DNA from: Gambelia wislizenii
Lineage: Eukaryota; Chordata; Lepidosauria; Squamata; Crotaphytidae
NCBI GenBank assembly: GCA_030847615.1
Contig: JAUMIR010000005.1
Location: 217,604,645-217,668,644 of the forward strand
Length of the DNA stretch: 64,000 nt
Direction of reading: 5' to 3'
Under the pieces are notes generated by a model. It was not told the DNA's origin. It was given only the letters and a program-made list of their open reading frames with translations, and made no database searches. Position 1 is the first letter of the stretch; every line of letters begins with the position of its first letter. Made by a program: the position numbers and the translations under genes. Below are positions 20,131 to 34,500 of this stretch, one piece after another.

Positions 20131-21174
20131 TGTTCTACTTACAATTCTAATATTTCTTCTCCTCAGGCAGGAAGCCTTCCTAGTTTCCAGAATGCGACAT
20201 GGGAGAGGCACCAACTGCAATGAATTCTAATGACCTGTTTCATTAAAGCATGTTTAACTTCTAATATTAGTTGGGAGTTCTAGAATGTTAGGTGGAATCC
20301 CCAGAAGATTCTAGTGAATTAATAAATTAAATCAACACATTAATTCCAAGCTCTGCATCATCCTAACTGGACAGAAGGTCAAAACATATGTTTTGTTATC
20401 TATTTTCCTCCACAGAAGATGCAAGGAACATCTGTGCCTGACATACAGACAAAATATACATCAAATATATTTATATGCTCCACATCTCCCCACAAAATAG
20501 GTTATAAAGATCAATAATATGACACTCCCTGCTTTTAGGTTTATAATCTAAGCCACAACACGAAGAGGGACAGGAAGGAAAAGGAAGACAAACTCAGCTA
20601 CTGCTTAGTTATGAAGTTCCTTAAGTCACTAGATGATGCAGAAACTATTCAGGGAGAGGAGGAGATAAAAATGGCTGATCTCCAAGACAGGCTGAAGGTG
20701 TGGACCTGCTTCTTTTCTCTCCCTCAGTTCAGTCTAATAGAATGGCTACTGACACCAGAAAACAATTGATGCTGGGAAAAGCTGGATGGAAGTGGTTGTC
20801 TCTGAAGATGACAATGGCCCTTGGTTCTTTTTCTCCTTTGCTTCAGCTTGATAATTGTATGTCCTGATATAATTGGGCCAAGGCAAGGGAGAGTCAAGGA
20901 GATAATGTGGGAATATAGTAAATACTGTACAGTACTGTGAGTTAATGTCCCGAGAGTTGTACCATATGGTAAGTTTCCATTATCACTTCATGTGTTTGCT
21001 TTTCTAGAGTTCATTCCTTCAGTTACGTTTGTACCTCTTTTAGGCACACAGGTACAATTCCCTACCTCTTAACTATTAAGAGTATCAGGATGTGTTACAT
21101 TTCTTACAGTGTGTTGCATTATAAATGTCACTAGGTAGCAACTACATTGTTGTTTTTGTAAACACAGATTTAGT
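20131..21174. other. Intergenic stretch, nothing recognised
   Basis: Mixed-composition sequence without a supported feature. Confidence 0.5.
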
Positions 21175-21435
21175 AGCCCTGGTGATGCAGTGGTTAAATG
21201 CCAGTACTGCAAGTCACCACATTGCAAGTTCAATTCCAGAGGGCTCCAAGGTTCACTCAGCCTTCCATCCTTTCGTAGGTCGGTAAAATGAGTACCTGGC
21301 TTGTGGGGGCAATTAGCTAACACATTGGAAACAGCTTAATGCAGTGTAAATGTGTAAATTGCTATTGCTTAAAACAGTTTGTAAGCCACTCTGATAGCCT
21401 TGTGGCTGAAGAGCAGGGTATAAATAATTACTACA
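21175..21435 (+). repeat. Sauria-type tRNA SINE, nearly full length
   Basis: The head is CCCTGGTGATGCAGTGGTTA with a B box at about 21228 (AAGTTCAATTCC). The body contains TCGGTAAAATGAGTACCTGG and GGGGGCAATTAGC. The tail is TGTAAGCCACTCTGATAGCC then GGGTATAAATAA, which resembles a LINE 3' end. A 5'-truncated sister copy lies at 58577-58787. Confidence 0.8.
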
Positions 21436-22039
21436 TTTTAAAAAATACATGGAACAAACTGGGAGATTTCTCTTACAAAATGGTCTGTACTTTTATTCTT
21501 TTTTTTCCAGGCAGACAGTACTCAAGTTCTGTGGGACCAAGCACAACTCTTACATAAATCTGAAATCACCGGAAATGGGGAGGCAAGGAGAAGTGAGGGG
21601 AGAGGCTAAATAAAGCAACCTCTTCAGCCTTTTTTTTTCTTCAGGAAAAAGGAACATTCCAGAGTTCTTGAATTCAAACCCAGAAGTTTTAAAACAGCTT
21701 ATAGCTAAGATTTATCAGTGATAACTAATAAAGGAAACAAGATAGATACATGCAAGTCTTTGGAGAAATCCACATGCAATTGTGTTAAGTTTGTGAGTTC
21801 ACAAAGAACAAAAACAAAATGAAACAAGCTAACAATGTAATCAGTTCATATATAATGTATCTATGTAGATTTCTTAAACTGAATGAAGCTCTCCCTAGAA
21901 AAGTTTAAATACAAGCAGTCATCAGCCTAAAATGCTTGGTGCGAGGGCACAGAGAGAGGTTCAGGCCCCTCTTTTCTTTCTGCATTGTGCTCCTTCTGTG
22001 CCATCTCTACAATGCAATGTGGTGAAAATGAAGCCTCAG

Positions 22040-22170
22040 TGTGTACACCGAGTGCTTTGATACCCCTTTAGTTACTATGGCTTCATCCCATGGAATCCTG
22101 GGATTTGTAGTTTGGTGAGGGATTTAGAATGCTGTAGTGTACTTTCTTGAACTACAGCATTAGTGCCTTC
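22040..22170. repeat. hAT-like MITE remnant
   Basis: CATCCCATGGAATCCTGGGA, then TTTGTAGTTTGGTGAGG, matches one arm of the palindromic family at 23186, 42712 and 59805. It ends about 280 bases before the ERP27 start codon, close to the likely promoter. Confidence 0.45.
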
Positions 22171-22445
22171 TAGCATAGAATTCTAAGTACACTTGTATAA
22201 TTGTGTAAGTGTTTGCAGCTGCATGCTTTGTTAATTGAATTAAGAAATCCATAGTGTGCAACATTGAAGGAACCTGTGACGGCAGTCCTTTCTTATCTCA
22301 GAGGGGGTCTGTTTGACTGTTCTCAGGTGTTTTGCTCCCACAGCTTTAAGAGTTGCCTCATCTGATTAAGCAGAGGCTGTTTAAGTTGCTATTTTGTACA
22401 AAGCTCAAAGCCTGACAGAAGGCAAGAAGAAAAGAAGCCAGGGAA

Positions 22446-22536
22446 ATGACAACTTTCATCTTGTGTGATTTTACTGTATTCCTCCTCAATTTTGTGTTCC
22501 TTGTGGGATATGCTGAGAAGGTTCCTACATCAGGAG
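22446..22536 (+). CDS. ERP27: ERP27 coding exon 1 (signal peptide, residues 1-30)
   Basis: The ATG lies in AGGGAAATGA with a purine at -3. The exon encodes MTTFILCDF followed by a hydrophobic core and GYAEK. Cleavage is likely after GYA, although the n-region lacks the usual basic residue. The donor after GGAG is GTAAGA, phase 1. This is the least conserved exon, and it is assigned from position, signal-peptide character and frame with exon 2. Confidence 0.78.
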
Positions 22537-25500
22537 GTAAGAGAGCAATATCTTGAGGTCCAAACAAAGAGGTGACAAGTAGTCCTGGAAGCCATATGGA
22601 TCATTAGAACATAGAAAAGGAAGGTTCCACATAATAGCATTGTACTGCTAGCCAGGTTATGGCAAGTCCCAACAACAAGGAATGTGCACAGTGCAAAGTT
22701 GCCTCCTTCCATGATGCGGGGGGAGCTATCATGGAAATTAGTTACACTTGTCCCTTCATATTCGCTAGGGTTTGGTTCCAGGACCCCCCATGGATACCAA
22801 AATCCGTGAATACTCAAGTCCCGTTATATGCAATGGCATAGCAAAATGGTGTCCCTTATATAAGATGGCAAAATCAAGGTTTGCTTTTTGGATTATTATT
22901 TTTTTAAAGAATATTTTCAAGCCATGAGTACTTAAATCCGTGGATACAGAGGGACAACTTTCAGCAGTGTGGACTGAGGGTGGGTGGGCGGAAGTCAGTG
23001 CAGATCAAATTACTATTTATTCTACAATTCCCAATTATTATTTACTATAGAGGCAGTAAAACAGTGTTCCCAATCCCATAATAATGAGAGAGAGCACTAG
23101 TTGTTTTAGGGTTGGGGAGGGTAAGGGAATCATAGTACTGTTGCTTATATCTCTTCCACTGGAAAGAGCTAAAGATACTTATAAAGTCTAATGGTGGTCT
23201 CACACTATTAAATGAAAGTGCTATGATTCCACTTTAACTGCCATGATTGCATCCTATGGATTCTGGGATTTGCAGTATAGGGAGGAGGATTTAGAATTCT
23301 CAGTCAGAGTGCTCTAGTGTCTCACCAAACTACAAACCTCAGGATTCCATAGGATGCAGTCGTGGCTTTTAGAGAAGAATCATAATGCTATAATAGTGTA
23401 GTGTGAAAGGGTTTTAAAACAAAATACAGTGCAATTGCATGAAAGAAGCAACACTTGTTAAAATATAACAGTCATGATTCAGGCTAGAAAGCTTAAATCC
23501 AGCCAGCCAGCCCTGTTAAACAATTTACTCCTGAAAAGCCCAATTAATAAGTCTTTAATGTAAAGACGTCCTGTAAAATTAGGCTGATGTCAGCTTCCCT
23601 TAGAAAGCAAGCTCTTCATCCGAGTTACCCAAAAGAGCTTCTCAACGTTCCAGCAGGTCTTGCTTGAGGGCAAGGTACTGGCTACAAATGTTAATAGTTG
23701 GTGTGCTGACAGATGGAGTAAGGAATGACCTCTCAGATGTCAGGTTAGTCTCAGGCACTATATAAAGGCAAATATGCAAAAATATGAGTTGCCCAACAGT
23801 TGAGAGAGGTGCTAACCGAACATTCAAAACAAGGGTGGATGCTGGTTATGGCTGTGAGTTTATGCAGAAATTCTGCTTTGAAAGGATGGTGACCATGTAC
23901 CTTTCTCTGATTCTCTAGGCACCATCAAAGATCTGAGGAAACCATTGCTTCTGGAGGATGTTGCAGCCACTGAAGCATTTATCACTGCTGCTGAGGTGGT
24001 GGTGGTTGGATTCTTTAAGGTCTGTTGAGACTGTTCAGCTGCAGCAAGATACTCAAAGTTTACATTAGGCAGCCCTTTAATATCAAGCACTCTGGCATAA
24101 CTTCCTTTTAACTATGGAGATTATCAGATGATCCCCCTAAAAACATTCTTTTGTCGGCATAAAAAATCCAATTTCTATGCTGGCAAAAGAACACTCCCCC
24201 CGCCTTTACCTTCTCTCCTGGCAAAGGCAGTCCTGGCAATAAAGAGGAAGTGAACATTGTCCCATTCACTTCCTCGCTCAGAATCCTGCAAGACTTTGTC
24301 ACGCAGGAAATTTAAAAAGAAAAAGAAAAGAAACATATTTAAAGTGACACAAAGTACCTAAACACACTTTAAAGGTCCCAAGTAATCCAGGGAGTGTCAT
24401 AAGGAGAGCGAAACTTACCTGGATATCCCAATCTCATCCAGAAGTGTTCATGCTGGACTGGCCATTCCCGCTTAAGTGACGGGATTTAAATGGCCTGGGG
24501 TTTCACACGCTGGCAATGCCAGCACCAAAATGGGAAGGGCGATCTATTGATGGTTTCAGTCATCAATAAAAAGAAATGGAAGAATAACGCCAGCAGGATG
24601 TGAAAGGATGTCATTGTCTGATATTTTTGTCCTTTTGTGTTCTGCTGGCATTGTGACTGTGCCACATTTGCTGCATCTGATAATCTTCTATATATAATGG
24701 GGAGTTCAGCATACCCAGTCCTAATTTCTAGATGCAGCAGATATCCTGTATACTCATGAAGCCAAATTTTCAAAGGCTTGGAACTTGGTTAGGCCAGATA
24801 AAACTTAGTTGGTTAATCATGGAATACTCAAAAGCACTTTCTTCCTCAGCTGAAGTTCCTGGCTCCTTTTCATTCTATACTTCTGTTTCCTTGTCACAAA
24901 CAGATGTTAAAAAAATATTTAAAAGAATACCCATCTCCTGTCCCCTCTCCTTTTCATCTGACCCTTTACCCCTGTTGAATCAAGTTCACTATGAATATTC
25001 TGTTTCCAAATCCATCTCCTGGAAGCATTTATTCTTTGATCATTTTTGTTTAATTAGAGGCAATTTCTTGAAATGTATACATTTTTTGAAAGGCTGGCTT
25101 CCATTGATAATTCAGCTACAAAGTGCATCCAAGGCAAAATTATTCTAAGATAGCTGAGAATGTACATGTTTCTGGTTGTCTCCCTGATCTTTTAAAGGTT
25201 TGTATATATTTACTAACTGTTTACTGGAAGTGTGTGGAATTTCTCATGATTCTTCTCCTTCATCCTCAAGACAAATAACGTCACTGTATATTGACAACTT
25301 TCATATACCTCATTATAATATATCTATCCTTCCCAACTTTTATGAGATAACCAATATATTTTGCCAGTTTCAGGCCCTGAATCCTCATAATTAATCATAC
25401 AAAGTATTATAAGTTGCCAGAGTGAAAACTGAAGAGGGTTCCTGTACCTTTAATGGTTGTGCAAGAGGGAATTTCAGCAGGTGTTGCTTGTCACCAGGTA

Positions 25501-28500
25501 GTGTTGAAATTCCCTTTTCCATACAACCATTAAGGGTGGAGGAGTGCTCTCCAGTTTTCAGTCTGGCAACCCTAAGTGTGAATGTTAAAAAGTATATCTA
25601 CACTGTGATTAGATGGTGAGTGCATCCTTTCTAATTAAAGCAACTGTGTTCCAATGGTAGCTGGGCAAAATTCCCAAATTAATGTTAATCATGAGGTAAG
25701 AGAAGACAACCAGTGTTCTACTGGAAAAAAGTGAAAGGCTAGCCAGGTGCAATCCAGCATCATTGTTACCTGAGTCATACTTGATGGTGTTCAAAGATAT
25801 AGGCATGTTAGTCTGTTTCAGCTTCAGCAAAGAGATATGGGAATATTGTGGCACTTTTTTACACTGAGAAAAAGAAGTTTCAGGCTTAAGCTTTCATGGA
25901 CTACATTGCACTTCATCAGATGCATTTGATTAACTGGACTGAAATATGTGAAAACATGCTAGGGACTCCCCCCCCCCAGTTAGTTTAGTGGTTGATTAGT
26001 AGTGTCTAGTTGGTGGCTCTTTTTGAACTTCTAATGAAACTTACCTTTCATTGGTGAAACATCAGGCTGGCAAATGGAGAATAAAAATAAAGATATTAAA
26101 GGAAACCACAGGCAGAGAGCCAAGTGGTAAGTTAGTGACCACTTATTCTTGGCCCCTTTATTAAGCAGACTTATTTAAATGGATAGATAAGATAAATAAT
26201 AACACTTTATTCAAAATAAAAGATAGTAAATTACTTGGCTGCTGAAAAAGCCTAGTGAGCACATTGGTTGAAAATAAAGAGATATCAGGCACAGCATAAA
26301 ACCTACCTCAAATAGATAGAAATTAAACAGAACTACTTCCAATGTTTGCTTCCAATATAACTGCTATACATGCTGTTCCTGTGCTGAGTATCATACCTTA
26401 GAATGCTGGTTTACAAAATAACTTCTCTCTGGATATATGGTTAAGCTTGATTATGCTATGTTTCTATGTTTATATCTTTATGCGATGAAAAATAAGAGTG
26501 CTGCCATAAAATGTCCATACAGTGATATACACAGTCAGCCCTCTGTATCCACAGATTCTGCATCCATGAATTCAACCAACTATGGTTCAAAAATATTCCA
26601 CTCCCCCACCCCACAAAAAAATCCAAAAAGCAAACCTTGATTTTGCCATTTTATATAAGGGATACTATTTTACTACACCATTGCATATAACGGGACTTGC
26701 GCATCCACAGATTTTGGTATCCATTTGGGCCCTGGAACCAAACCCCAACAGATACCAAGGGCCCACTGTACTGCTATAAAATTATGATGTCTATGATAAG
26801 TGTAGCCTCTATAAAAATGCACCTAGACTGTGAGGTCAGTGTAATGTTCCTCCCTAACAGGAGTAGATACATATATAACTGATTTGTTTGATTCATGAAA
26901 TAGCAAGAAAGATGATAAAGCTAACTGGTTATTCTTCAGTTATAAAATATTATGATATTGCACTCCAAAACTTAAAAGTATTACAGTAGTGTTGATGTTA
27001 ACCTGCCTTCTGGAGAAAACTGATATTTGTAGCCTTAGGAAGCTCAGGCAACCAAAGCAGTAAACAAGAAGACACTCCAGCTAGCTAGAGGTTAAAAAGG
27101 GATGGGAGTGGAGAAACCAGCCTTCAACTTTACATGCCTATTTCATTAGTCCTCTACACCTTTTTTCTTTTACTGTTCAATTTACCATGATTTTATTGTG
27201 TAGATGCAGAACAATATTTTCACTCCTCTGCTTCAGAATTTATCTTGTGTTATTTTATTGTGATGTTATACCATATATTTTTAATATACTTGCAAACAAC
27301 CCAAATAGCTTTGGTTATTCAACAGTCTAAATAAGTAAATAAATAAAATTGTTTGATAATGGAAGTTGCAGGCTTCTCTCTACCTCCTCCCCGAACGTCT
27401 TAGCCAATGAAAGTGGTGTAGAATTACGATCAATACACAGTAGATCAATAGTCCGATTCCATCTGGGATGATTCCTTTCAGCATCCTGAGACAAAAGAGC
27501 AAACAATTCCTGCCCACCCACATACTCATCCCTGTCAAGCTGCATAATATCCAAAATGGGTCATGCTGTTTTGGCTTCTGACGTACACCCCTCCCCAGCT
27601 CACCCCGGAAAACTCTGCCCTCCTTGGGAGTAAAAAACTTGCAGTGCTTAAAAACTGAAAAGAGTGAAATTGCTGACATTTCATTCTGATAATTCTGATA
27701 CTGAACACCAGCTGTCTTAGACAGCTGGTCACACTCTGCCTAATGGGATGGCCAATTTTGCCTGGGCTTTCAACTATGATAAAAGAAGAATTTGAAAGTT
27801 GCTTCTGAGGTTTCCTATATTTGATTTCTTCCCATGGAATGACTCACATAGAGCAAGGCCCCTGAAGAAACCTGTAGGAGTACAAATAGCCACCAGATGT
27901 CAGCATTCTCCCCCTAAATCTTGGCTTAGGGGGAAAGGCCTGCAGAAAGCCAGAGGACTCTCTCCAGCCCTGTGGTTCCCAAACTTTGGTTCTCCAGGTG
28001 TTTGGGGTGCAATGCCCAGAAGCCTCAGCCATGTTGCCCAACAGTCAGTAATTCTGGGAGCTGAAGTCCCAAATATCAGAGGACCAAAGTTTGGGAAACA
28101 CTGCTCCAGCCTATACAGCAGGGGAGGGCACCTCTCCAAGGTGGCTGGACTGCAACTCCCACCATCCCTTACCATTACACCATGTGCATCACTGCAGCTG
28201 CCATTTTCCCTGACTGCAATTGGTCACTTTGAACTTGGACGTCTGCTGTTTTTTTTAGGGAAAACCCCCAAGTTTGTTGTTTTTTGTGCCTTTGAATCAT
28301 TTCTGACATGTGGAGGCCCTAAGGTGAATCTATCGCAGGGTTTCCTTGGCAGGGTTTGTCTTCCTCGAAGGCTGAGAGCGTGTGACCAGGCCAAGGCCAC
28401 CCAGTGGGTTTCCATGGGAGAGCAGGGATTCAAACCCTGATCTCCCAGTGTCCAAATCCAACGCTCAAACCACTATACCACGCTGGCCCCCAATGTATTT

Positions 28501-31500
28501 AAAACCACTCCAAAAGGCTTTTTGCTTTGGAGGGGGGAGGGCCACATGTGACCCCTCCCAGAGGGTAGTCCACATGTTTACCAACACTGATTAAATTGGT
28601 CTCACTTAGGTAGGGTTAATTATTGGATGTAGGTCCGTACATAAAGATCCATGATTAAATAGACAATAGTAGAAAGCCAGCATGATATAATGGTTTGAAA
28701 GTTGGACTATGACTCTGGAGACCTGGGTTCAAATCCCTGCTCAGCAATGGAAACCCACTGGGTGACCTTGGGGAAGTCACACTCTCTCAGTCTCGGGGGA
28801 AGGCAAAGACAAACAACCCCTGAACAAATCTTGCCAAGAAAACCCTGTGATACATTTGCCTTAGGATCACCATAAGTCAGAAATGACTTGAAGGCACACA
28901 TCAAGGTAGGGTCCAAAATACCTCAGATTATATGCTGTATGTTGGTTTTGCTTGCCTCTTGGTCTGGGTGCTTAAACTGGAAGGAGGGCTTATCATGAAC
29001 CACAATTTGATGCAATCATTCATGTTAAATCTTTGAACTGGCAGTCCATTCATTTAGATAAAGACTAGGCAAAAAAAAATTCACAGCAAAAGGTGAACAT
29101 TGTCTCACATCATCTGTTGTGGAATGATTTGCCGAAACATATTCGACAGTTGGATACACGTTTAAAGCAACATTAAAGATTAGTCTCTTCCAGCAGGTAT
29201 ATCTAGTTGGGTTTTAAATTATGAATTGATTGTTTTACTGTGTATGCTTTTTAAACTGATATTATGCTCTTTTTACTGATTATGTATTCTTAATTGGTGT
29301 GTTTTAACTGTGTTATGTGTCTATTTCTTGCTGTATTTTAATCTGTTGTTCCCTGCCTCGATCCATAGGGAGAGGTGGGTAAGAAACAAACAAATAAACA
29401 AAAACAATAATAATTAGTCTTCTTTTTGCTGTCTTCTTTTTGAGCCAGAATTCTTTCCTGGGACAGTCTCTAGCTAAGAATTTTCAGAATCTTTGCTGAT
29501 TTCTAGAATTCTTTGGGGGAAGGCATGAATGTTACAATGGTTTACAAATAGTGTAAGTTTCTTGTGTTGTATAATTGTCTAAACTCCAAATCGTTTGCCA
29601 TTCCATCCCCCCCTGCCCCAATTTCCTCAGGATTCAGAGCGACCAGAAGTTTCAAAATTCCTCATCATGGTAGAAAATATGCCAGAAGTGCCATTTGGTA
29701 TCTCAAACAGCTCTAAAGTGCTTTCACATTATAATGTCACAACAAATACCATCTCCCTCTTCCGTATGGTAGGTATTCTAGCTTGTTTCTACTTCTTTCA
29801 ACAACAATAAAGTGCTAAAAATGTTAATAGTATAAACTGGAACTATTTCTTAAATTCCACTAATGGTGGAATGTATGGTGTCTTATTTACTCTGTAGTAA
29901 AGATATGAAAGTATATTTTCAATATCAGCAGGAATAGGCCTAGAATATTTTGGATAAAGAAGTGGCCCGCTGCAATTAGTTCACTTTATATTAACAGAGA
30001 ACAGAGCTCTCCCCCATCTCCTGGCTGCTCTAATGTTTGAAGACAAGGAATGACTTTAATTTTGCTAAAAGAGAGCTTGAAGGAGTCTAAGCCTAATTAG
30101 TATATGGCCAATAATAATTTTTGTAGACTTTGGCAAGTCATGTAGGACTTAAGCTTTATTGGACTGCAGCCCACTTCATGAGATGCATGGATTGTTGCTG
30201 CAGTTGTCAGATTATTCATGCACACGCTTGGGTGGGTGGATGAGTGGGTGGGGGATATAGTCAGTGAGGTGAAATGGAATTGAAATTCGAAAAGTACAAA
30301 TGTTGTGTGTATGTGAGCACTCAAGTATATATTTCAGTTCCTGTAAGCTAGGGATGGGAATCACACAGTCCTCCAGTTGTATTGCAGCTTCCATTCTTCC
30401 TCATCATTGTCTGTGCTACCTAGGACTTGTGGGACTTGCAGTCCAAGATCTGGAGGCTGGAATGTTTCTCATCCCATCTTTAATCTGAAGATATCAACTA
30501 GAACCACATGTGACTTAATAGAGCTTGGGAAAGTAATTTTTTAAAGACTATGATTTCCAGAATCCCTCAGTCAGCATAGCAGGGACCACGATAGATTTAT
30601 ATGACAGATTTCATAGGATCATAGAATCATACAGTTGGAAGAGACCACAAGGGCCAATCCAGTCCAACCCCCTGCCATGCAGGAATACACAAACAAATCA
30701 TTTCCGACAGATGGCCATCCAGCCTCTGCTTTAAAACCTTCAAAGAAGGAGATTCCACCACACTAGGAAGCAGTGTATTCCACTTCCAAACAGCTTACTG
30801 TCAGGAAGTTCCTCCTAATGTTTAGGTGGAATCTCTTTTCCTGTAGTTTGAACCCATTGCTCCATGTCCTAGTCTCTGAAGTAGCAGAAAACAAGCTTGT
30901 TCCATCCTCAGTATGACATCCCTTCAAATATTTAAACATGGCTATCATGTCACCTCTTAACCTTCTCTTCTCTAGACTAAACATGCCTAGCTCCCTAAGC
31001 CGCTCCTCATAGAACATTTGTAGGAGAGATTTATAGTGGTGCTTCCCCATCTATATTTCTCCTGTCCCTTTGCCCCAGCATCTCTGCCCTTTCTGCCACT
31101 AGTCAACATGACCAAGGCTGCTGAAAGCTGGCACTAGGCTTGGGTCAGAATGAATGATCATAACTCTTCCCTGAATTTAGCAACAGACCTTATAACTCTT
31201 CTCTGGGCTTTTGGGATACCAACATTTGTTTTTTCACTGTTCAGGCTTCCAGAGGTCTGGGCCCTGGGGATTTTGCACCTCCTGCTCCTCAGCTGTCAGC
31301 ATGATTGGGTATTTTCTTGCTGATTTTCAAATCCACCAGCTTTTCCCTCTGTGTTATGCAGCAAGAGAGTTTAAAGTAGCTAGCCAGGAAAAATTAAACT
31401 GTATCTGCAAATTAGCTATAGTCAGCAAGATATCTCCCACACCCACACCCACAGGAGAGGTGGCAAAGCTAACAATGCTCTTATTTACTTCCTGGCCAAG

Positions 31501-34500
31501 GTAGGAGAAGGAATGGAGGGGGTGTACAAATACAGCCTCCACAGCTAACCTAACATTACACTTCACATATGTACACAGGAAACTCTTTCAGGTTGCTTTG
31601 CGTAGGTATAAGTGCTAGCTATTTCCTTGGCTAGTTAGCATCCTGAACCAACTATTCTGTTACATTTCTTTGTCAGCTCAGGCCATCACAGAATATGGCA
31701 GCCTAGCCTAGAAGTCTTGGTGTAGACCTGATTGAACCTTCCAGTAATGAAGTGAACACATTTGTCTGTGGCCTAGATAGCTTGTGCCATATAGAGATGT
31801 GGCATAAAATAACACAGTCTTAATCCACAGCCTATGGTGGTTTCTGGTTTAGTATTGTGGGTTACCCAGTGGCATCTGGTGGCTCCCTTGTCAGTGGGGA
31901 AGTGAATCCATTCCAGGTTTTTGGCTACATTTAACAGTTATTTAAGTTGCCAAACCTATTTATGAATATGGTTCAGCACATTGGAAAGATCCTTTAAAGC
32001 CTGGTTTAAGACCTGGAGTGGATTTACCATCCTATTAACATGGGAGCCACCATCTGTCAGTGGGGACTCAATGCTCTTTCTCTTAAGTCAATAAGTAGGC
32101 AATACTCTAAGATGAAGCAGCTGCTGGGAAAGGGAGATAAATGTCTGGGGAATATCAGGGGAGAAATGATACTTTACTAAGGCAACTGAGAATGACACCC
32201 AAATGCAGGATGGGACACTCCCCTGCTGATTGAAGTTACTAGTATCACAAAGAATGAGTTGTGGCCCACACTTCAAAGAAGGTACTGGAGCAAGTCTTTC
32301 CATCTAAGGGGCCAAATTCAATTTCAGAGAAATTTTGGTGGGCAACATTCCAGCGGTGAGTGAGGCCAAAGGCAAAAGAGTGGGACCAAGAAAAAAACAA
32401 ACATGTGCCAGCTTAAAGCTCTTACTATCAGTAACTAAATCTTCAGAGAGGCACTTCAGTTTTTTTAGAATGGGGAAAAAAACATACAAGTGCTGAGAAA
32501 CCACCAAAAGATGGCATTGTGGAAAAGGGGATGAGGCCATCCTAAAACCCCAGAGAGCCAGTTTGGCCTCATTAAAGCCAAATTCAGCTTCCAGACCTGA
32601 TGTTCACTACCTCTGCACTTGAGAAATAAGGGTGCTACATAGGATGCTTACAGCCCTTCCAAAATAATCGGTGCTTGTAAGCTCCAGGCAAATAGATGGA
32701 GCTGGAGTGCACCCAGATCAGCTAATTTCATCAGTGAGTTCAGAGAGTTTTGTCTAAATTAACAAACAGTCTAATGGTGTCTTAAAGACTTAAAAAAAAA
32801 ACAACAACACAAGCTTTCATGGACTACAGCCCACTTCATCAGTTGCATGATGTATTTTATCAGCTGGCAAATTATTAGTCACATGGTGTAGATGGGTGGG
32901 GGACACAGAATCCTAGAATCATAGAGTTGGCAGGGGCCTCATGGGCCATCAAGTCCAACCCGCTGCTCAATGGAGGATCTCCAGCTAGAGCATCCCCAGC
33001 AGGTAGCTGTCCAGCCTCTTTTTGAAGACATCCAGAGAAGGAGACCCCACCACCTCTCTAGGAAATTGGTTCCATTGCCAAACCACTCTTCCTGTCAAGA
33101 AGTTCCTTCTAATTTTCAATCAATCTACCCTCCTGTAATTTGAAACCATTAGACCTGATCCTGCCTTAGGGGGCTGAAGCGAACAGGTCTGTCCTCTCCT
33201 CTTTGTGACAGCCTTTAAGGTATTTAAAGAGTGCAGTCATGTCACCTCTCAGTCTTCTCTCCACCAAGCTGAACATGCCCAGTTTCTACAACGTTTCCTC
33301 AAGTTTTGATTTCCATACCTCTTATCATTCGTGTTGCCCTTCTCTGAGCCTGCTCCAACTCGCCTACAATCTTCTTAAAACAAGCTACCTAGTGTAATCA
33401 GTGCGATCAAAGGCAAACTTTGACTCAAGCCTGGAAAAGTTATTTTTCCAAAGGGAATTGAAGTGCAAAATATGTTCACTCACTTACCATTTTTGCATGT
33501 TTATAATAATATGCTAACTAAAGCAACAGTCTATGCATGTGATGAATTGAGGGGTACTCCACAAAAGCTTATGCCAAATAAAAATTGTTACTCTTTAATG
33601 TGTCATAAAACCTCATCTGTTGTTTTGCTTCAACAATCTAGTACAGGTATCCCCTTTGAAACTATCTAATGGACTATTTGATATTAATAATTGATGATAT
33701 TTGACATGATTGATATCTGACATAAAACTACTTGCTCAAAGGCATACCTCAGGGGTAGGGATCACTTAGTCTTCCAGACACTGCTGCACTGTCGCTTCCA
33801 GTATTCCTCTCCCTTGGCTATGCTAGTTAGGGCTACTGGGAGCTGCAGCCCAGCAACATTTGTAGAGCTTTATGATTCCCACCACACTATATTTGGTAAA
33901 GAGTTTAGAAAAATCACTTTTTTGGTCAATAGCTCCAAGAATCCCCTGACCAATGCTAGTGATAACAGTTGGGGCATTCTTGGAGCTGTCATCCTAGAGA
34001 GTAACTTTTTAAAAGTTTTGCTTCTAAGTCTTCAGGTAAATCTTTTCTTGTTGTGGTGTCACAAGGGAAGGAGAGCACAGCTGTGGGCTTTCAAACATTT
34101 GATCAACAATTGTTCCACTGAACCATTTTGTGTTGTTTCAGTTGCACTAGAACAGAAACCCAAACTCCACCAGGATAAGAACCTGAAAGAACAATGCCAA
34201 CCAGTGTCTTCTTTGTCCAAAAGAATTACTGTAGGCTAGGGCAGGTTCAAGTTTATGATAGGGAAGAACAGATCAAAGAAGTGCCCATTTAATTTCCAGT
34301 AGAGTTGCCCAGTGCACATATCTTTATCTTCTATTTGGCATCAGCATTCTTCTGTTTCAGCCCCATGCTAGGAAAAGCTTCCCCTGCTAAAATTCTGCTG
34401 GTTAGAGAGAGCTGTCAAACACACAGGACTCCTGACAGGGAGGAAAATGAAACTGACATGCTTAGGCCCAAGTCATACTAGCCATTCTAGCTACAGTAGA

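Noticed and set aside
27799..28440. 213-codon plus frame
   Set aside because: It crosses a hAT MITE and an antisense SINE; no protein family, no splice support, and codons follow the repeats.
28671..28745. tRNA gene (A and B boxes)
   Set aside because: The cloverleaf is not maintained and the sequence continues into a SINE body present in several copies.
33814..34239. 141-codon plus frame
   Set aside because: It overlaps a palindromic hAT-like remnant at its start and has no known domain or conserved splice sites.
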